Assembly (NCBI GenBank): GCA_021783995.1
Contig: JAJXTH010000021.1
Location: forward strand, 1-42,703
DNA: 42,703 bases
DNA from: Pseudomonadota bacterium
GTDB taxonomy: Bacteria > Pseudomonadota > Gammaproteobacteria > Burkholderiales > Gallionellaceae
Direction of reading: 5' to 3'
The position numbers and the translations under genes were made by a program. Within the stretch, counting starts at the first letter, position 1; every line of letters starts with the position of its first letter. The notes under the pieces are model-generated. The model saw only the letters and a program-made list of their open reading frames with translations. It searched no databases and was not told where the DNA came from. Shown here piece after piece: positions 38,560 to 42,703 of this stretch.

Positions 38560-39877
38560 CACGATAGCCGCAATAGCCACTGCACAAGGCAGCGGCGGAA
38601 TTGGTGTGGTGCGGATTTCCGGCCCTGACTCACCCAGACTTGCTGCAGCAATTCTTGGAAGGATCCCGGAACCACGTCAAGCCACATTCTGCAGCTTTCT
38701 GGATGAATACAGGGAGACGATCGATCAGGGAATCGCCCTGTATTTTTCCTCGCCGAACTCTTTTACCGGTGAGGACGTCCTCGAATTGCAGGGACACGGC
38801 GGACCGGCGGTATTGCGTTTGTTGCTGCAGCGCTGCCTGATGCTCGGTGCACGGCTCGCGGAGCCGGGAGAGTTCACCCGGCGCGCCTTCATGAACGACA
38901 AGATTGATCTTGCTCAGGCAGAGAGTGTCGCTGACCTCATCTCCGCGACAACGGCGGAGGCAGCGCGTAGCGCTATGCGGTCCCTGCAGGGGGATTTTTC
39001 TGCTGAAATCGAGGGGCTGCTGCAACTTTTGACACGTTTGAGGATGCTGGTTGAGGCCATGCTGGATTTTCCTGAGGAGGAAATCGATGCTTCAGACAGC
39101 GAGCTTTGCAGTTCCATGCTGCAGTCAATCAAGTCCAGACTTCAAGCGACACTGTCGGTCGCGAAGCAGGGCAGTCTGTTGCGAGAAGGAGCCCATGTAG
39201 CGCTGATAGGCAGGCCAAACGTCGGAAAATCCAGCCTTTTGAATCGGCTTTCGGGTGAAGATGTTGCATTGGTCAGCGATGTTCCTGGAACTACCCGTGA
39301 TCTGATTCGTGAAACAATCCAGATTCGTGGAGTTCCTCTGCACATAGTCGATACCGCGGGCCTGCGGAATTCAGAAGACGAAATCGAAAATCTGGGAATG
39401 GATCGCACGCACAAGGCCGCTCAAAAGGCGGATCTGATCCTGTTGCTGATGGATGCCACCAGTCAGGATTCTGCAGAAAACGAAGATATCATTTTCAACC
39501 TTCCCGCGAACGTCCCTTATTTGCATGTGTTCAACAAGGCGGATCTGCTTGCCGGAGACATTGGCAGGAGTTCAAAAGACGGCATATTTATTTCTGCAAG
39601 GTCTGGCGAGGGAATTGACGCGCTGCGAGAAGAAATCCTCAGACTGATCGGATGGCGTCATCAGGAAGCCGGGGCATTCATTGCGCGCGAACGACATCTT
39701 GTCTCCCTTGGTTCCACCCTGGCCCATGTTGACCGCGCATTTGCGGTGCTGGACAATCTGGAGTTGCTTGCTGAGGAGTTGCGCCTGGCTCAGCAGGATT
39801 TGGGAAACATCACGGGAAAATTTTCGCCAGACGATCTGCTGGGCGAGATATTCAGCCATTTTTGCATAGGCAAGTGA
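38543..39877 (+). CDS. mnmE: tRNA uridine-5-carboxymethylaminomethyl modification GTPase
   Basis: A protein of 444 residues that works with MnmG to modify the wobble uridine of certain tRNAs. The N-terminal formyl-tetrahydrofolate-binding domain begins DTIAAIATAQGSGGIGVVRI. A helical domain follows, and the inserted GTPase has G1 GRPNVGKSS near 223, TTRD, DTAGLR and NKADL. The protein ends with the invariant FCIGK, whose cysteine is conserved. Three in-frame GTG codons (38528, 38537, 38543) can start it; 38543 gives the length closest to the family. All lie inside the 3' end of yidC, so translation is coupled. A parS site begins immediately after the stop codon. Confidence 0.96.
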   Translation, partial: QVQKTDTIAAIATAQGSGGIGVVRISGPDSPRLAAAILGRIPEPRQATFCSFLDEYRETIDQGIALYFSSPNSFTGEDVLELQGHGGPAVLRLLLQRCLMLGARLAEPGEFTRRAFMNDKIDLAQAESVADLISATTAEAARSAMRSLQGDFSAEIEGLLQLLTRLRMLVEAMLDFPEEEIDASDSELCSSMLQSIKSRLQATLSVAKQGSLLREGAHVALIGRPNVGKSSLLNRLSGEDVALVSDVPGTTRDLIRETIQIRGVPLHIVDTAGLRNSEDEIENLGMDRTHKAAQKADLILLLMDATSQDSAENEDIIFNLPANVPYLHVFNKADLLAGDIGRSSKDGIFISARSGEGIDALREEILRLIGWRHQEAGAFIARERHLVSLGSTLAHVDRAFAVLDNLELLAEELRLAQQDLGNITGKFSPDDLLGEIFSHFCIGK

Positions 39878-39893
39878 TGTTTCACGTGAAACA
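39878..39893. promoter_or_regulatory. parS site (mnmE-mnmG gap)
   Basis: TGTTTCACGTGAAACA is the exact 16-base palindromic ParB-binding consensus. It abuts the mnmE stop codon, about 2.6 kb before parA, which begins at 42482. With the site at 33324-33339 it brackets dnaA and the likely origin. Confidence 0.97.
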
Positions 39894-39952
39894 CTGTCCT
39901 AAACGTGCGACTCGTGTATCATGCGCATCCTTTTGCAATTGATAACTTCATC

Positions 39953-41845
39953 ATGAAATTTCCAGATGAATTTGACGTGATCGTTGTGGGCGGCGGGCAT
40001 GCCGGCACGGAAGCGGCGCTGGCCAGCGCGCGTGCAGGCTGCAGGACTTTGCTGCTCAGCCACAACATCGAAACTCTCGGGCAGATGTCGTGCAATCCTT
40101 CCATAGGGGGGATAGGCAAAGGCCATCTGGTGAGAGAGGTGGATGCGCTCGGCGGTGCAATGGCAATGGCAACTGACGAGAGCGGCATCCAGTTCCGAAT
40201 GCTGAACGCAAGCAAAGGATATGCGGTAAGGGCAACGCGTGCGCAGGCGGACAGGGTTCTATACAAACAGGCGATCCGGAGGAAGCTGGAAAACCAGAAG
40301 AACCTGTGGCTCTTCCAGCAGGCCGTGGATGATTTGATGCTTGAGCACGACAGGGTGGCGGGGGTGGTAACGCAGCTGGGATTGCGTTTCCACAGCAAGG
40401 CTGTGGTTTTGACCGCAGGAACCTTTCTCGCCGGGCTGATTCATGTCGGCCAGTCAAATTATCAGGCGGGAAGGGCTGGAGATCCGCCGGCCCTCAGGCT
40501 GGCACACAGGCTGCGAGAACTGGATCTGCCGGTCGGCCGGTTGAAAACCGGGACGCCGCCCCGCATAGACGGGCGGACCATAGACTATTCAGTGCTCAAA
40601 GAACAGCATGGGGACGATCCTTTGCCTGTTTTTTCATTCATGGGAAATGCCTCCCAGCACCCCAGGCAGCTGCCTTGCTGGATTACAGAAACCAGCGAAA
40701 AAACACATGAAATCATCAGGAAGGGTTTGGACCGCTCGCCTTTGTTCACGGGTGTTATCGAGGGAATCGGCCCCCGGTATTGTCCCTCCATAGAGGACAA
40801 GATCACGCGTTTTTCGGACAAGGGATCCCACCAGATCTTTCTGGAGCCTGAGGGGTTGACGACACACGAGGTGTACCCCAACGGGATATCGACTAGCCTG
40901 CCGTTTGACGTACAGATGAACCTGGTTCGTTCGATCAGGGGTTTGGAAAATGCACATATATTGCGGCCAGGATATGCAATAGAGTATGACTATTTCAATC
41001 CCTGCGGCCTGAAAAGTTCGCTTGAAACCAAGGCGATAGGGGGGTTGTTCTTCGCTGGGCAAATCAATGGAACGACGGGATACGAAGAGGCCGCAGCGCA
41101 GGGATTGCTTGCCGGTCTGAATGCCTCACTTCAGGTGCGCGAAATGGAGGCTTGGTGTCCCGGGCGAGATGAGGCATACCTTGGCGTGCTGGTCGACGAT
41201 CTGATCACCCAGGGTGTTTCGGAGCCATACAGGATGTTCACAAGCCGGGCCGAGTACCGGCTGCAGCTGCGAGAGGACAACGCAGATTTGCGCCTGACGG
41301 AAATGGGCCGCAGGCTGGGGGTGGTGGATGACCAGCGATGGGATGTTTTCAACAGAAAGCGGGATGCGATCGCGGCCGAAAGGGAGCGTTTGAAAAGCAC
41401 CTGGGTGAATCCTCGCGTCCTGTCCAAAGACGATGCAGAGCGGGTTCTGGGAAAAGGCATCGAGCGAGAATATTCCCTCTATGATCTGCTGCTGAGGCCC
41501 AATGTAAATTATGCGGAATTGATGACATTGCCTGGGGCGGGGATTTCAATCGAGGATCAAAAGGTATCCGAGCAGGTGGAAATACAGGCAAAATATCAGG
41601 GTTACATAGAACGCCAGAATGCCGAGATAAAAAGCGGCGAGTATAACGAGTCCCTGAAACTGCCCCTGGATATGGATTATCGCGAAGTGCGCGGTCTGTC
41701 CATAGAGGTGCAGCAGAAACTGAACATGAACAAGCCCGAGACAGTAGGGCAGGCATCCAGGATATCGGGCATTACCCCGGCTGCAATATCGCTGTTGCTG
41801 GTGCATTTGAAACGCGGGTTTCGCGATGCAAAAGCGGTCGATTGA
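39953..41845 (+). CDS. mnmG: tRNA uridine-5-carboxymethylaminomethyl modification enzyme, FAD-binding
   Basis: A 630-residue FAD enzyme, partner of MnmE in wobble-uridine modification (also called GidA). The dinucleotide fold [15 protein letters not shown] is at the N-terminus; further landmarks are [24 protein letters not shown] (two adjacent conserved stretches), [44 protein letters not shown] and [11 protein letters not shown]-terminal helical domain binds MnmE and tRNA. The ATG at 39953 gives the family start [11 protein letters not shown]; an earlier in-frame ATG adds 16 residues without family support. The 75-base gap behind mnmE contains a parS site. The stop overlaps the rsmG start by 20 bases. 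Confidence 0.97.
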   Translation: MKFPDEFDVIVVGGGHAGTEAALASARAGCRTLLLSHNIETLGQMSCNPSIGGIGKGHLVREVDALGGAMAMATDESGIQFRMLNASKGYAVRATRAQADRVLYKQAIRRKLENQKNLWLFQQAVDDLMLEHDRVAGVVTQLGLRFHSKAVVLTAGTFLAGLIHVGQSNYQAGRAGDPPALRLAHRLRELDLPVGRLKTGTPPRIDGRTIDYSVLKEQHGDDPLPVFSFMGNASQHPRQLPCWITETSEKTHEIIRKGLDRSPLFTGVIEGIGPRYCPSIEDKITRFSDKGSHQIFLEPEGLTTHEVYPNGISTSLPFDVQMNLVRSIRGLENAHILRPGYAIEYDYFNPCGLKSSLETKAIGGLFFAGQINGTTGYEEAAAQGLLAGLNASLQVREMEAWCPGRDEAYLGVLVDDLITQGVSEPYRMFTSRAEYRLQLREDNADLRLTEMGRRLGVVDDQRWDVFNRKRDAIAAERERLKSTWVNPRVLSKDDAERVLGKGIEREYSLYDLLLRPNVNYAELMTLPGAGISIEDQKVSEQVEIQAKYQGYIERQNAEIKSGEYNESLKLPLDMDYREVRGLSIEVQQKLNMNKPETVGQASRISGITPAAISLLLVHLKRGFRDAKAVD

Positions 41846-42485
41846 TAAACGCGCATTGAGCGCGATTCTTGAAAGTGGAATAGAGCGGCTCGTGCTTGTC
41901 ATAGACCGCGATGCCCGGGAAAAGCTGATCGGCTATCTGGAACTTCTGCACAAGTGGAACAGGGTATACAACCTGACGGCGATCCGGGAGCCTCATGAAA
42001 TGGTTGTACATCACCTGCTGGATAGCCTGGCGATATTGCCATATGTGAACGGGGATCGCTGGCTTGACGTTGGAAGCGGCGCAGGTCTTCCAGGAATGGT
42101 CCTGGCGATAGCGCGTCCGGACTGGCATGTCACCATGCTTGACAGCAACAGCAAGAAGACGGGATTTTTGCAGCAGGCAGCGATAGAGCTTGGTCTGACC
42201 AATGCAGAGATCAAGTGCACAAGAGTGGAAGATTTGGGCGTAGAGCAAAAATACGACAGTATCGTTTCGCGCGCATTTGCAGAGTTGGGGGACTTTCTGC
42301 GCATCACCCGCCATCTCATCGCGACCGATGGCAGATGGTTTGCAATGAAGGGATTGCCGGAGCGGGAGTTGCTCGATATTCCGGATGATTGTTTGGTCGA
42401 AGAAATCATAGCGCTGGACGTGCCGGATCTTCATGCCGCACGCAGCCTTGTGATCGCGAGAGTCAGAGAGGAAGAGGCGGCATGA
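41826..42485 (+). CDS. rsmG: 16S rRNA (guanine-527-N7)-methyltransferase
   Basis: A 219-residue S-adenosylmethionine enzyme that methylates G527 of 16S rRNA (formerly GidB). The N-terminal helix bundle contains [21 protein letters not shown] with the downstream HHLLDSLAI; the SAM site is [17 protein letters not shown] near 78-94, followed by [15 protein letters not shown] and the [11 protein letters not shown] segment. Its ATG lies inside the mnmG 3' end, and its stop overlaps the parA start (ATGA), so mnmG, rsmG and parA are translationally coupled. Confidence 0.96.
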   Translation: MQKRSIDKRALSAILESGIERLVLVIDRDAREKLIGYLELLHKWNRVYNLTAIREPHEMVVHHLLDSLAILPYVNGDRWLDVGSGAGLPGMVLAIARPDWHVTMLDSNSKKTGFLQQAAIELGLTNAEIKCTRVEDLGVEQKYDSIVSRAFAELGDFLRITRHLIATDGRWFAMKGLPERELLDIPDDCLVEEIIALDVPDLHAARSLVIARVREEEAA

Positions 42486-42703
42486 GCAAGATAATGGCTA
42501 TTGCTAATCAAAAGGGCGGGGTTGGCAAAACGACGACCACGGTGAATTTGGCCGCAAGTCTCGCGGCGGCGGGGCAGCGCGTGCTGCTGGTAGACCTCGA
42601 TCCTCAGGGCAATGCGACGATGGGGAGTGGGATAGACAAGCGTGACCTGGAAGTCACCGTATACCATGTTCTGCTGGGAAGAAAGACGGTTTCGGAGGCC
42701 AGG
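42482..42703 (+). CDS. parA: chromosome-partitioning ATPase ParA, N-terminal part
   Basis: The gene runs off the right edge; 74 residues are visible. It begins [19 protein letters not shown], with the deviant Walker A motif KGGVGKTT, and continues with [30 protein letters not shown], the Walker A' region of Soj/ParA ATPases. ParA works with ParB on parS sites to segregate newly copied origins; two parS sites are in this window and parB presumably follows beyond it. The start ATG overlaps the rsmG stop by four bases. Confidence 0.97.
   Translation, partial: MSKIMAIANQKGGVGKTTTTVNLAASLAAAGQRVLLVDLDPQGNATMGSGIDKRDLEVTVYHVLLGRKTVSEAR

Overview
The window is the chromosomal replication-origin neighbourhood of a Gram-negative bacterium, most likely a betaproteobacterium. 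The gene order tkt-gap-pgk-pyk-fba and def-fmt-rsmB-DUF4390-ntrY-ntrX, together with dnaA/rpmH-rnpA-yidD-yidC-mnmE-mnmG-rsmG-parA, fits Nitrosomonadales/Gallionellaceae-type autotrophs. That family-level placement is an inference from gene order, not from any database comparison.

Layout. (1) 1-6033, minus strand: an OmpR/QseB-type response regulator and sensor kinase, then a TonB-dependent outer-membrane receptor, a secreted calcineurin-like phosphoesterase and the start of an ExbB/TolQ-type proton-channel protein cut by the window edge. A tandem TTAA-type box (3981-3997) between kinase and receptor looks like a PmrA/QseB operator, so this may be a self-contained sensing and uptake module. 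(2) 6125-6267: what appears to be the decayed 3' end (domains V and VI) of a group II intron, just behind the fba terminator. (3) 6317-13258, minus: a glycolysis/Calvin-cycle operon tkt-gap-pgk-pyk-fba, with a terminator-like hairpin between gap and pgk. (4) 13396-19403, minus: an NtrY-type kinase with an NtrX-like regulator that lacks the AAA+ domain, a DUF4390 protein, rsmB, fmt and def, tightly packed. (5) 19491-24718, plus: a LysM protein, dprA, smg and topA. (6) 24722-26530, minus: an Atm1-type ABC exporter, diverging from clcA (plus). (7) 27943-36090, minus: dnaA-dnaN-gyrB-pepD followed by two genes I do not recognise (388 and 113 aa). (8) 36247-42703, plus: rpmH-rnpA-yidD-yidC-mnmE-mnmG-rsmG-parA (parA cut by the edge).

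The origin is most likely the AT-rich dnaA-dnaN gap (34510-34731), which has one perfect and one near-perfect DnaA box; another perfect box lies in the dnaA-rpmH gap. Genes diverge from this point. Two parS sites bracket it (33324-33339 before gyrB and 39878-39893 between mnmE and mnmG), matching the parA gene at the right edge.

Most of the window is conserved housekeeping content. The parts worth a second look are the regulator-receptor-phosphatase module, the intron scar, the shortened NtrX and the unrecognised pair behind pepD. I saw no CRISPR array, tRNA, rRNA, intact insertion sequence or obvious defence system. No gene-free stretch exceeds 300 bases; the longest (6034-6316) holds the fba terminator and the intron scar.
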